Assembly (NCBI GenBank): GCA_015179045.1
Contig: WHUZ01000034.1
Span: 248,001-312,000, forward strand
DNA length: 64,000 nucleotides
Direction: 5' to 3'
Origin: Kalaharituber pfeilii
Lineage: Eukaryota > Ascomycota > Pezizomycetes > Pezizales > Pezizaceae
Part shown: positions 35,967 through 46,905 of the stretch, in pieces
How the letters are laid out: every line of letters begins with the position of its first letter
How positions within the stretch are numbered: position 1 is the stretch's first letter
The notes under the pieces: model-generated
The model's input: only the letters and a program-made list of their open reading frames with translations
What the model was told of the DNA's origin: nothing
Database searches by the model: none
Position numbers and translations under genes: made by a program

Positions 35967-37240
35967 CAAATACGTCGATGAGACTTGAAAACGATATTTA
36001 TCTGAAGTGGTTTTAAATTTACTTTGCGCCTATACACCCAAAGAGGCAGCTTCCCCCTTAACCCAGTTCACAATTTCTCAGTTAACTAGTAATTGATCAG
36101 AAGCTTCGGGGGGAGCAAGCATTGCAGCGTCCACGTACCAAGGTTTATATACCTAAGTTAGATCTTTTAGACGGGTCTAGATGGTTGCGGTATGGAAAAT
36201 CAAGCTACATATCGAATTTGAAGCTAATTATAGGCTGAGAAATTTCGCTTCCTATGACTAGCAAAGTGCGGAACCCTTTCAATACTTAGCTTTCATACTT
36301 TTTAGGAGCTTTGACGTTCGACAAGCCTGTCTCGCATAGGAACCAGCTCCTTTTCTAAGGACGTTGCTTCAGATATAAGAGGTGTCAAGTTTCTCCAAGA
36401 AACACATACCAGAGGACCTTCAGAATACAAAATGTGCGTTCAATATATCCTGACCTTCGAGCTGGTAGAGTTAGCGCGACCGTACATTATTCCTTAGATT
36501 CTGACGTCTCGACTTGCGGTGCACTTTATCTTGCCATGGACACGGCTTGTCGGTTGGTTTCAAGCCGCAAACATTCCTGCCACATCTATTATAGTACTGA
36601 GTTACATCCCTCTTGGCGGGCACCTAACCCCTGTCAAAAACGACCTTGGCAACAACCAACCATCTCAACCTACTGATTGTAAATATGACTGCAGCGGAGG
36701 GATGTGAGTTTCCAGATAGGAATGTGGCATCTAAGGGTAGAGACCAATTTTAAAGGTGCGGGTCTTGATAATACAGTGCTATCCTTCAGTGTTTGTACAC
36801 CTCTATCAGTTTTTCTCCTCTTGATGTCACCTCCCAGGGCGCATCACCCCCTAGGCGCGTCACTTCCCTAGGTGCGTCACCCTCCCCAGCAGTTGTATAG
36901 ACCCCCGAGCGAAGCGAGTGGGGTCTCTCAGTAAGTATGTGTGCAAGCGGCTGAAAAAGTATATTTACTACTCCCTGACAGCACCAAAAATATATAAAAT
37001 TAACCTTCTGAAGCTACATTTGGTACTAGAGCTCCCTGGATGCAGGAGTGGGATTACGTGATATTATAAATAACAATGAGAATATACTGATATGAATAAA
37101 TGCAGAGAAACAAGATTGTACGGTCATGGAACTGGTAAAGAGTGTACAGTCACTTGACGCCGACTTTACGGGTCCCTTATCCACTACCGCTACACCTACA
37201 CTCACCCTCGCGGTCGCGAGGTGGCCACATGCTAGTAATA
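35967..37240. other. Spacer with GC-rich tandem and hairpin
   Basis: No gene. Holds a degenerate tandem (36831-36887) and a 26-bp hairpin (36900-36925), listed separately. Confidence 0.4.
36831..36925. repeat. GC-rich degenerate tandem plus hairpin
   Basis: About three units of 16-17 bp (CCCTAGGCGCGTCAC-like) followed by GACCCCCGAGCGAAGCGAGT-GGGGTC, a stem of six pairs around a GAGCGAAGCGAG core. It stands out from the AT-rich surroundings. Confidence 0.5.
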
Positions 37241-37320
37241 CAGTACCTAGACAAAGTTGTACGCCGCTTTTCCTATTAGTGCATAGTGAGGGGGTGGCGT
37301 ACAATTTTGTCTAGGTACTG
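37241..37320. mobile_element. 80-bp hairpin MITE (family E)
   Basis: Ends CAGTACCTAGACAAAGTTGT and complement (one mismatch in about 25 bp), flanked by TA on both sides (37239-37240, 37321-37322). Only 30 bp of unpaired core. Confidence 0.85.
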
Positions 37321-37916
37321 TAGGACAAAGATGGCAAAGCAATGTGCACATCACATGCGGGCGTTCACTGTTACCCTAATACCGTACCTGCCAATTAAGC
37401 TAATATTTGTTGAGTTGTAAAGTTGACAAATTTTATAGCATAAACCAAGAGGTTCCAGCATGATACACTTACCCCAATATTGCCTAATCCCCAAGACTTT
37501 TTAGGGGTCACTATATATAACAGGAGAATTTAAGCCAGAAGTATTCGGGTGTATACGTGTGAACACGAAAAAGCACGATGAATGTTCGATTTTTTTTTTT
37601 TTTTCTTTTCACGTTCAGAAGTTCATCATATAGAAAAGTATTCGAGGGGCGAGAGGGATGCTTGTTAATATCTACCTGAATATCCATGAAAAGAGGGTCT
37701 CATGTGCGAATAGTGAACATGAATACGATTACGATAATTAATCAGGTGGTGGATCCAGTGAGAGCTTCAGACCATATGCCCTGTCAGTTTGTTATTGCAT
37801 GCCAAAGTTCTATCTATTAACAATGACAGCACTAGGAGCGATCTGCAGAGTTGCCATACCTGTAACAGGAACCTTGAAATGTAAATGTGGTACAGAATGT
37901 GGTACGAAGGGAATTA

Positions 37917-38035
37917 TTTTTTTTTTTTTTTTTTTTTTATTTATTTATTTTTTTTTTTTTTTTTTGTCACGTTACAGCTGTTCGCCATAGCAGGGCGGAG
38001 GGAGTGGTTGAAGCGTGCGTGTAGTTGGAGAGAGC
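37917..38035 (-). mobile_element. Retroposon S5
   Basis: Long T/A tract (about 50 bp) followed on the plus strand by GTCACGTTACAGCTGTTCGC, i.e. the minus-strand 3' end of the family. GAATTA flanks it on both sides. Confidence 0.65.
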
Positions 38036-38041
38036 GAATTA

Positions 38042-39584
38042 CATGCAGGAAAAGAAATCAGAATAGATGGCCAAAATTACATTATATGGAGACTTAGTGG
38101 AACGTTCTCTGCTGCAAAATTCAAAGTGGGCAAAAGCAATATTCATAATCACCACAAACGAATAAAAATTCGCACAATTCTAATTCGAATAATCTTACTA
38201 AGCTTGGATTTGAGTTCAGAAAATTGATCAGTACAATATCAGGTTAGAGAGAGGCATCTTCAAGCAAATTTGATGCTAGATGATTGTTTAGTAGTGTTCA
38301 GACTAATTGTGCTAAGTGGAGAACACAACGGAGCATATCACCTGATTCGAGATTGCATATCACTGCTACTCGTAAATTATTTCACCACCACTTGAACCTT
38401 CACGATAATTTTCCCATGGCGAATCGATCAAGCATTCGGTGATTTTGACCAATTGCAGGCGCATGTTTTAAAATCGGCGTTTCAAATCAGACAAATGAAT
38501 TCGACTGTGCAAAGAGGAATTACAATCCCAATGCCCTGTTCCCGGACGCGCAGCAGATTTCAATCTGAGGTCAAGATCATGTTGCATAGACACTCCCTAG
38601 ACGCTCTCATGTAATTATGTGTTCTTCATCCTAAGCAGGGCTGAGAAACCCGCACTTGAGCATCCTGTGAAAAACAAATTATCCCCTCGATGTATTGGCA
38701 TCTCTGTCCTTTTGACTTCGACAATTGGTACAAAGGTAAATATGGAACTGTTCTGGCCCAGTCAGCTAGCGCTCCTGGTCAAAAGTGGCCTGCGCCAGTT
38801 GCTACAATCGTACACAAAAATTTTTTTGGTGTGGGGTACCGTGTCATTGTTTTTTTGTTGAGCTATGGATCACTTGTTTGTGTATGGCTTTAGAATTTGC
38901 GATGACTACTGTTGAAGTTTAGTTGAAAGAACACAATTACCCAAGCGGATACTGATCCCCGAAACAGCGACAGCAACAATAACACGAAACAAAACAGAAA
39001 AGTAGTATTAGTACCAACACTCACCCCTCGTGTACAGATAGCCTCCATGTAGCACAAGCCCCAGAAGTTGTTTGCTTGTTTTCTGAGAGGAAGCACCGCT
39101 TCTTGCTTTGGAAATAACAAGCCCCACGGAGCTAGGCTTCCTCCGCCGGTAATATTTTAGACCTGCTCCTTCTTTAGTCCCCATGAATCTACTAATTAAT
39201 CGTAGCAAGAGGCTATAAGCATAAAACATGATCAATAGAGAAATAGAAAATGAAACAAGGACATATGTGCAGACAACCTACCAAGGAGAAAAGTACGGGT
39301 AGCAGAGAGGCTGTATGAGCGGCGGCTGGTGGGCATTGTCGCGGGGGTCTGCTGAAGGGGGTTGTCAGAGGTGCCGCTGGAGGTTCCGCTGACTGTTGCA
39401 ACTGCTGGAGGGGAGGTGTGATTGATGAGACGCAGTGGATGATGGGACTGCTGGAGCATAGGGTGGAGGAGGTGTTGTGCATTTTTTCGAAGTGACCTAT
39501 AGCATGGTCAAGTGGTACTGTAGCAGCTTACGGGCACATTTAAACATGAAGCTCCGCTTAGTAGTCAGCGTCTGGTTACGAGAC
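38042..39584. other. Spacer, no supported gene
   Basis: Open frames at 38690-38893 and on the minus strand at 39008-39482 look slightly protein-like, but no reading frame survives the only plausible splice, so I do not call a gene. Confidence 0.35.
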
Positions 39585-41575
39585 TAGTACTGTAGGTAAC
39601 TGGCTAACGAACCACAAATTTTTTGCACTACTCCCAGATTAATTCTGCTCATATCTCCCCTTCCCGAGATGATAGTGACGCAGGATAAATTGCTTCGGTA
39701 GACACCACACTACAAATACTACTACATTATAATACAGAAATGGTCTATGTAGCCACTCATGTATGGATGTATATGCACCAGTCATGCATACCCCCCTCAT
39801 TGGAAATGAGAACTATGGTATATAAGCAGCATAGCATCTGTGCAGCATATCTCTTTCAGGCTTCCCTGTAGCCGTACAAGAAGGTTAGCAATTTATATTA
39901 TGACAGTCTAGATATAGGTAGTGTTTTAGAGGATCAAACGCATGCAAAAGAAGCCACCAAGTTGTACATGCATCTCCGGAGGTAATGAATGTACTCGAGT
40001 TACTATGCAAAGTTAAGATACAGACTACTAAGTTCTATACTAGCTAGGAACACTCATAGGCACTGCACTTCATATTGTAAAGCACTGAAGCTTGTTCTCT
40101 GTTGTTAGCCATTCTGAATATACCCTAGTCTCTCACGTTCCTCAATGTGGGAATCTCCCTACAGTCTTTTCTTCTTTACATCTCTCCTAGTCAAAACATC
40201 ACTATAACGGAGCCCCAAGCACAGTCCGCCAACTAGCAATGCTTACTAGTTCTCTGTTTATTGCTCACGATGGCAATGCCTACTACTATCACAACTCGTA
40301 TGCATATGATGTTTCTTATATGCGCCGCTCATCCCTCTACATTACTGCCCCAATAAATATAATGATATTGTACTAGTATTTCAGGTTATTGTTATTGGTG
40401 GCCTTATATTTCATTCATTCAATTTCTCAGCAATCACTCTTGCTGGAGACTTCCTAGATGTGTATATAGACCAATATTGCTTAACAGTAAGTACTGCCAA
40501 TAGTAGGTTTTACAACATGATCAATTGCAGTCTTGATAGCAACTGACATACCTCACTTAAAACCTCCAAATGGAGTGGTATGTGCATAGTAGCCTTTCTG
40601 GTATGCACATAGTAAGCTTGCTAACAAGCTTCGAATTCAGGTAACATACAAACTTCACCAGTGCGTATCGGCTAGAAGCTTTATTACAACAACTGTAACG
40701 GAGATGGTAAGCACTATGAATTACCATCCGTCAGGCCAAAAAGATTGACTAGGAATGCACCTTAGTACTCTGTACGGCTCTACATTGAGAGACGTGATAG
40801 ACTAAGGTATATTCAGAATGGCTAATAGAGATCAAGCTTTTTAGTGCCTTACAATATGAAGTACAATACCTATAAGTGTTCCTAGCTAGTGTAGAACTTA
40901 GTAGTCTGTGTAAGAATGTAGCTTCTCACCCCCGGTCAATGAGCTAAACCTCATAGGGTCAAAATTCAACCTTCTTCGTAGGGCTAAAATTCAAGATGCC
41001 AAAAAGAAACGGATGCCGAAGGGGCGTCGGAGGGCATAAAAGGGTTTGTATTTCACCGGACATTGTAGGTAGTAGATGTAGATAGTACAGCTCCCAAGAT
41101 AACCGAGCGAGCGAAATAAACTCTCTTCTCTCCACACACTTCAGAGTCTGTATCTTACCTTTGGATAGTACATTCATTACCTCCAGAGATGCATGCATGA
41201 CTTTGTGGCTTCTTTTGCATACTTAGATTTGATCCTCTAAAACACTACCTATATCTAGACTGTCATAATGTAAATTTGCTAACCTTCTTGTATGGCTACA
41301 GGCTTCCGGAAGCCTGAATGAGATATGCTGCACAGATGCTATGCTGCTTATATACGGTAATTCTCATTTCCAATGAGGGGGGTATGCATGACTGGTGCAT
41401 ATACATCCATACATGAGTAGCTATATAGACCATTTTTGTATTATAATGTAGTGGTATTTGTAGTGTGGTGTCTACCAAACATTTTCCACTTTATCCTGCG
41501 TCAATAGTATGCGCAGAATTAATCTCGGGGAGTGCCAAGAATTTGTCGTTCGTTAGCCAGTCACTTTGAGCACAT
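39585..41575. repeat. 2-kb long inverted-repeat element
   Basis: Arms 39585-40145 and 40780-41575 are complementary at roughly 85-90 percent, for example CATACATGAGTGGCTACATA against its partner near 41420 and CCATTCTGAATATACC at 40110 against 40810. The right arm is longer because an LTR sits in it (40907-41143). The 600-bp centre has no gene. The target duplication was not found. Confidence 0.8.
40907..41143 (+). mobile_element. Solo LTR nested in the inverted repeat
   Basis: 237 bp starting TGTGTAAGAATG and ending CACTTCA, with a TATA-like ATAAAAGG and AATAAA. The left arm of the host repeat shows the empty site, and the insert is bounded by TAGTC/GAGTC, a 5-bp duplication with one change. 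This fits a solo LTR. Confidence 0.7.
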
Positions 41576-42647
41576 AATGTCCGCCGTATCGAGGTTATAG
41601 CGAGTGCCGTGAGACATATAGTTGAGTTTCCTGCTTCGATTCCGGGATGGGAAAAGGGTTGCCTAGCATCTTTTCAAGGGATTGACTGTAATGCTCCGGC
41701 TGCATATGATTGAACTCCAGTAGATCCAGGGCAGTCTGTGTTTAGCATTCGCTTTTTATTCCTTTTTTGACGCGGTGCGAGGTGTAGCCGAACAGGTTCA
41801 AGGCCGGTGGCGGCAATACCTGTACCATATTGTAAGGATAGCAACACCTACTTCAGGGCCGCAACCGAGGGCTATCGTTTACGAATGCTAGCGATTATGG
41901 GGCTTGCTGGTCACAAGAGCATAAAAAAGCAACTTTTCGACAGTCGCTTGGTCTTTGGAGTGAAATATTTTAAAGATATGCGGTGTCTCGTAACCAGGAG
42001 ACCGTCACTAAGGCATACTGTTTTATTCGTACTTTATGTGATGTTCTAAACTATACAGATCGTAACTTCGGCTCAAGGTATTTGAGAAGACCATGTTTCT
42101 AACATCGGTAATGAAATACCGAAGTATCCGACAGAATGCAACAATTGCAATCGGGGTGGAAGGTTAGAGGGTTTGCCATTTTCCACGGTTGGGGAAAATC
42201 GGTTGGGGAAAGTACGTTGCCTTCCCACAGGTCTCTCAAACTTCGACTGAATTCTGCCACCAGTACGCTACAACCTACATCTCCGAACCCTCATCTAGGC
42301 TTCATCTAATCTCGGTATGAGTACTTGGTTCTTTGCTCTCACTCTCGCTCTTTAACTCTCCTCCATAGCCATATCTCGCTACAGCAAGTCCTGTAACCGC
42401 AATAGCAGCTGCAGAACGAAAAACCATAGCTCTTTTCTTAGTAGGAAAAGTCATATTGCAATTACGGTGTGTATGGGACTGGTATCTCTTTCGCACCCTC
42501 CCGTTTGTGGTGTACCTGTGGTTAGTTTCCGAGTTTCCATGCTAAGTTGCAAACCTTCCTGTGCTCAGCTTTTATAACCTCACCCACTTGCTTGAGCTAC
42601 CGCAAGGTTGCTTGTAAAACCCCTCTAGTACAAAACGACTTCACCTA
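41576..42647. other. Spacer, no supported gene
   Basis: A 50-64-codon minus-strand frame (42302-42496) has one hydrophobic stretch but no other support. Confidence 0.35.
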
Positions 42648-42859
42648 CAGTTTAACCTTGCTATACCGGACAAGTAAAAATCCGGCACCTTTCATCCGGT
42701 ATAGCAAATATTATTTGTATGGAGACAGGGGGGTACTTGTCTAGAGGTTTCTGTCCGGCCCGGTATTGTTAGGGCGTCCGGTACTAGTATAGCAAGGGCA
42801 ATTTGTATGGGAAACAGTTGTCCGAATTAGAGGCCGTCCGGTATAGCAAGGTTAGACTG
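42648..42859. mobile_element. MITE, pogo-like (family B), copy 2
   Basis: 212 bp, left end CAGTTTAACCTTGCTATACC, right end GGTATAGCAAGGTTAGACTG, flanked by TA (42646-42647, 42860-42861). An internally deleted relative of 32048-32430. Confidence 0.88.
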
Positions 42860-43422
42860 TACTTTCAGCTGCAAGCCAGTTACCTAGTACTGTATTACCG
42901 GGATAAGAAGGCCATCTGGGCATGCATAAGGCTAGTACAGTGGATTTAGATGCTGGTCAGGTGGAGTTCTCTACGCAATTCCACAGATTCAGTCGCAGCT
43001 GAGTTCGCTTGGATATTACAGCACTGATTCTCCTTTGTAGAACAGAGTGTAGGGTATTTCCTGACCGATGTTCCTCGCACATAGAATACCGTTCAATCCG
43101 TGCGGTGGATTATGCTGTTTAACGATATACAAGCTGGCATTTTTGTCCTACAACTGCAGCACATACAAACACCACTGCAAGACTGAACGCATATTGGGTA
43201 CCTTATAAAATCTTTCATACTAGAAGCTTCTACGGAGTACTATTAAGTGCAGACATCTCTTTTTCATTAGCCATACGTGCGCGCAACAGCTACGAAGAAG
43301 ACATGTCTTGTTCCTCGTATGTCTTATCTCCTCACCCCCCTGATCACCAGGAGGATCGAGAACAGGCCCAAGCCTCATGGTTCAACGTTCTATTCCTTCT
43401 CTATCTTTAATCTGGTTGCATT

Positions 43423-43498
43423 TTTTTTTTCTTCTTATTTTTTTTTTTTAATATATATCACGCAACCTCGCTTGTAGCTGTTCGCCATGGCAGGGCAT
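43423..43498 (-). mobile_element. Retroposon S6
   Basis: Minus-strand copy, body GCCATGGCGAACAGCTACAA...GCGTGAT then A-rich tail, flanked by a perfect 12-bp duplication TCTGGTTGCATT (43411-43422, 43499-43510). Confidence 0.85.
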
Positions 43499-43915
43499 TC
43501 TGGTTGCATTAACCTCTCGCGGATCAAGTACTTCATCTTCGCTTGTTTTGTAAAGTGCGTCGCACTCACGCTTACAATTCAGACGGTGAACACTTGAGTG
43601 AATTAGAATTGCCATTGAATGGCCTCCTCACTTCAAGTGGCACTAACTCGCTTTTCTTCTCTAGCTCCGCACATATTTACCGAGATCACGGATGCTAGCG
43701 CGGCCATAATTGCAAGTTGGTTCAGAAAACCATGCGGAACCCTAGTCATTTTCGTGAGTGCTTCATAGGTGCATTGGTACTGCATGCCAACTTATTGATC
43801 CGAGATCTGAGTGGCAATTTTACTTGTTTCCACAGGCATAAAATTAATATATATAGCATCTCCATTGCGCGAATAATTCCAGCGACCATACAAAAATTCT
43901 GCACAGATACTATTA

Positions 43916-45916
43916 ATGGCGCTGTTCTCAGCTTTCGAAGCAGCATTCGCGGGCAATAACAAGGCAGATGTTCGGTCATATTACTACCTCAACTCGTTCC
44001 TTTTCTCAGTTAGGGAACTATGGTCTCGCATGTTTATTTTGTCTGCATTAATCTTACTTTATCCCATAGGCCTCATTCTGTATAGGCTTTATTTCCATCC
44101 ACTTGCCCGTTTTCCTGGACCAAAGCTTGCGGCCATAACCTCTTGGTATGAAGTTTATTGGAACGTTGTCAAGGATGGTCAGGCATGCTACAAGAGGAAA
44201 CAATGGCATGAGCAATATGGTTTGTAACGAGCCACGCTAACTTGTTGGAACTTTTGCTAATGATGATATTATTCAGGCCCTGTTATTAGAATTAATCCCA
44301 ATGAGATTCACGTGACAGATCCATCGACTTACAATACGATATATCTTAGATCCCACCCTCTGTTTTTGAAATATCACCCTTTCTATCGAATTTTTCTCGC
44401 AGACTCAGCCTCGGTTGGAATTATGAATCCTCAGGTTCACCGAGTCCGAAGGGAGCAATTGACCCTACTTTTCTCACGTAACAATGTTGTAGAGATGGAA
44501 GGGATTGTCTGGGATACAGTCAATAGTCTGTGCAAGAAGGTGAAGGAATATGCGCTAGATTCACAAAATGATATTCCTGCCAAAAAATTAGGAATGAAGA
44601 CTTTGTTTAAAATGGTCACAAGTGATGTGATCAGCGCCTTTTGTTATGGAATGAGTTTTTCTAGCCTTCCAGCAGCACAAATGACATGCAACCGTTCAGG
44701 GGTGGTCATGGCGACTCCTCCCCGATTTCTCAATTCTATGGCCCGAGCTGCGGAGGCTTTCTGGTTCTTTCAGAGATTTTGGAGGCTTCAACTCCTTCTA
44801 GTCAACTTACCGGATTGGTTCGTCGATTCCTTCAATTTGGAAGCATTCTTAGGAATGCGAGACATCATGAGTGTACTCAGCCCTCACTCCTGCACAACTA
44901 TCCCTCTAGTAGTACTAAAATCTATGGTATGGCTAGGAATGCATGTCTCACATCAGAGATATTCAGAACAAAACAGAAACGGAACGAAAGACCTTATTTA
45001 CGCAACTTCTGTCCCGGCCAGAGTCTCAGAGCAGCCCGCATAGCAAGGAAAAGCAATATACAGCACCCACTACAGAACAACTGTTAGAGGAGGCTATTAC
45101 TGTGATGAGTGCAGGAGTCGAAGAGGCCAGCAATGCAATGATGTATGGACTACATAAAGTCTGCAAGAACAAGAAGATTTATAACAACACAAAACGTGAA
45201 TTACGGCGTATCTGGCCAAATAAAGACGAAAACTTCAGCATATTATGCTTAGAGAAGTCACCTTACTTTGTAAGTGTTGAACCAATCCATGGCGCATATT
45301 GGCCATTTATTTACTTATGATATGTAGATGGGCGTTATCAAGGAGATTCTTAGGATGAGCATTCCAGTTCCTGGAAAGCTGCCTAGAATAGTACCCTCTG
45401 GGGGCATTGTAGTGGACGGGTGGCATATTCCAAGTGGGGTAAGTACACAAAAAGTGGATCTGTGATGCATGGTGACTAGGTATACTAAATCTTTATGCAA
45501 TGTCCTCAGTCAGTAATATCCATGTCTGCAATCATGCAAAACTTCCATCCCGCGATTTTTGAGAATCCCGATGAATTTATTCCAGAACGATGGTATAATA
45601 GTGATGGTACTCCTAGGCGAGATTTGGATAAGTATCTGGTCACTTTCTCCACAGGAAGCAGGATGTGCCTAGGTTTACAGTATGCTACCCTCTGCCCTAT
45701 CCCTCTATCTTGGAGAAATTGTATAGGACTCTAACTGGATTTTGCCCAATCTACAGTTTGGCTACAGCAGAAATTTACATTACAATCGCTACACTCCTTC
45801 GTAGATTCGATTTGGAGGTAGTTGACAAAGATACAGATATGAGATGGGTCGATAGGATCGCAGCCCAGTTTTTGGGGGATCTTGTGGTCAGGGTGGTGGC
45901 AGAGGAGAAGGACTGA
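43916..45916 (+). CDS. Cytochrome P450, trichodiene-oxygenase type
   Basis: Six exons (43916-44219, 44277-44872, 44937-45269, 45328-45438, 45510-45679, 45757-45916) give 557 aa. All phases close, so the gene looks intact. A membrane anchor ([16 protein letters not shown]) precedes the hinge [13 protein letters not shown]. ExxR is EILR (Glu417-Arg420), followed by FIPERW and the heme loop [10 protein letters not shown] with Cys501 as heme ligand. Such enzymes sit in the ER membrane and oxidise hydrophobic metabolites. The intron 44873-44936 (GTACTC...GGCTAG) restores the frame that otherwise looks broken. The oddity is the I-helix, AGVEEAS (359-365), where the usual acid-Thr pair is Glu-Glu. 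The final intron uses GTATGC and gives MCLGLHLATAE. Substrate unknown; a later start near 44030 is possible. Confidence 0.88.
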
Positions 45917-46688
45917 TGAAAAATGAAGCGGTTGCAATTGCGGTGAGGCCAGGCCGGGAATAGTCTATGAGCGATGACAACAATACCCGCTGAAAAATAT
46001 AAGCATGAATGCCTCTAGTGTATAGGCTTCTATCAACAGTATGATGCGGTTCAAGTAGTTATGTGGTTTGAGACAAGTAGCATCAATCCGCATGAATCCG
46101 TAATTGTCTTGCATACGTATTTACTTGACGCCAGACACGATGCTGCAGCGCATGCTTGAAGAGATCCACCTATCGCTGCCCTTCTGTGATACTCCTCCTG
46201 AAGATTTTCTGAGGCTGGTAGGGGTTTGCATCAGAGCCGTTGGTTCCATACATATTCCTCGATATATATACATATGGTAATGTCTGAGACCAATGGAATA
46301 CTGCCGCAACCGGCTACCCAGAAGTTGAAACTCAGTTGCATCTATTCTGCCGATATCGCGAATGGAGTATTACCTTATGCCATTGCAAGATATTGCCAAG
46401 AAGGTGACGAAGGGCCACTTACTAGAGTAGGCTACTGATATACAGACATGCATGCTATCCGGGAGTTGGCTCACAATTTAGTTGGATGCTTAGTCGCACG
46501 TAGGGCGTTCCCAAGCTGGCTAAACGCGCCCGAACTTTGCACGAAGACTTCTGTCCCTACACACGACGCATTCATGTCTTCGGCCAGGCTAGTATCCAGG
46601 CTTTCTAAATTGTTGACGCATCTGGTTATCTTAGAAAGCTCGACAGCATGCTAGTTCGTACCTAGATCTCTTCCTTGTTAGCTTCAAT
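45917..46688. other. Intergenic P450 to catalase-like gene
   Basis: No gene in this stretch. It holds the 3' flank of the P450 and distal promoter sequence of the catalase-like gene. Confidence 0.4.
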
Positions 46689-46742
46689 GGCAATGTCATC
46701 TTTCCATCGTCATTTGGCAATGTCATCTTTTCATCGTCATTT
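46689..46742 (+). promoter_or_regulatory. 27-bp tandem repeat upstream of the catalase-like gene
   Basis: Two adjacent copies of GGCAATGTCATCTTTYCATC... differing at one base, ending about 163 bp before the start codon. A duplicated transcription-factor site is possible; no factor can be named. Confidence 0.5.
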
Positions 46743-46905
46743 CCGTGTCATTACGGACTGAGTACCCATAGTTGAAGCAAGTTATATAGTATCGTTCGGG
46801 CTGTGCTTTCTACGTTCTTTGTAACCGGATACTAGCCTATCTCCAGATCACACATTTGCTTCTCTATAATCTATCAAGCATCAATTGATCACCTACTATC
46901 ACAAA

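Noticed and set aside
39008..39482. Possible small two-exon minus-strand gene
   Set aside because: The only good intron joins frames that hit a stop within a few codons.
42302..42496. Small minus-strand frame with one hydrophobic stretch
   Set aside because: Only 50-64 codons, no family, no promoter or splice support.
44873..44942. Apparent frameshift making the P450 a pseudogene
   Set aside because: A 64-nt GT-AG intron (44873-44936) restores the frame and all later phases close.
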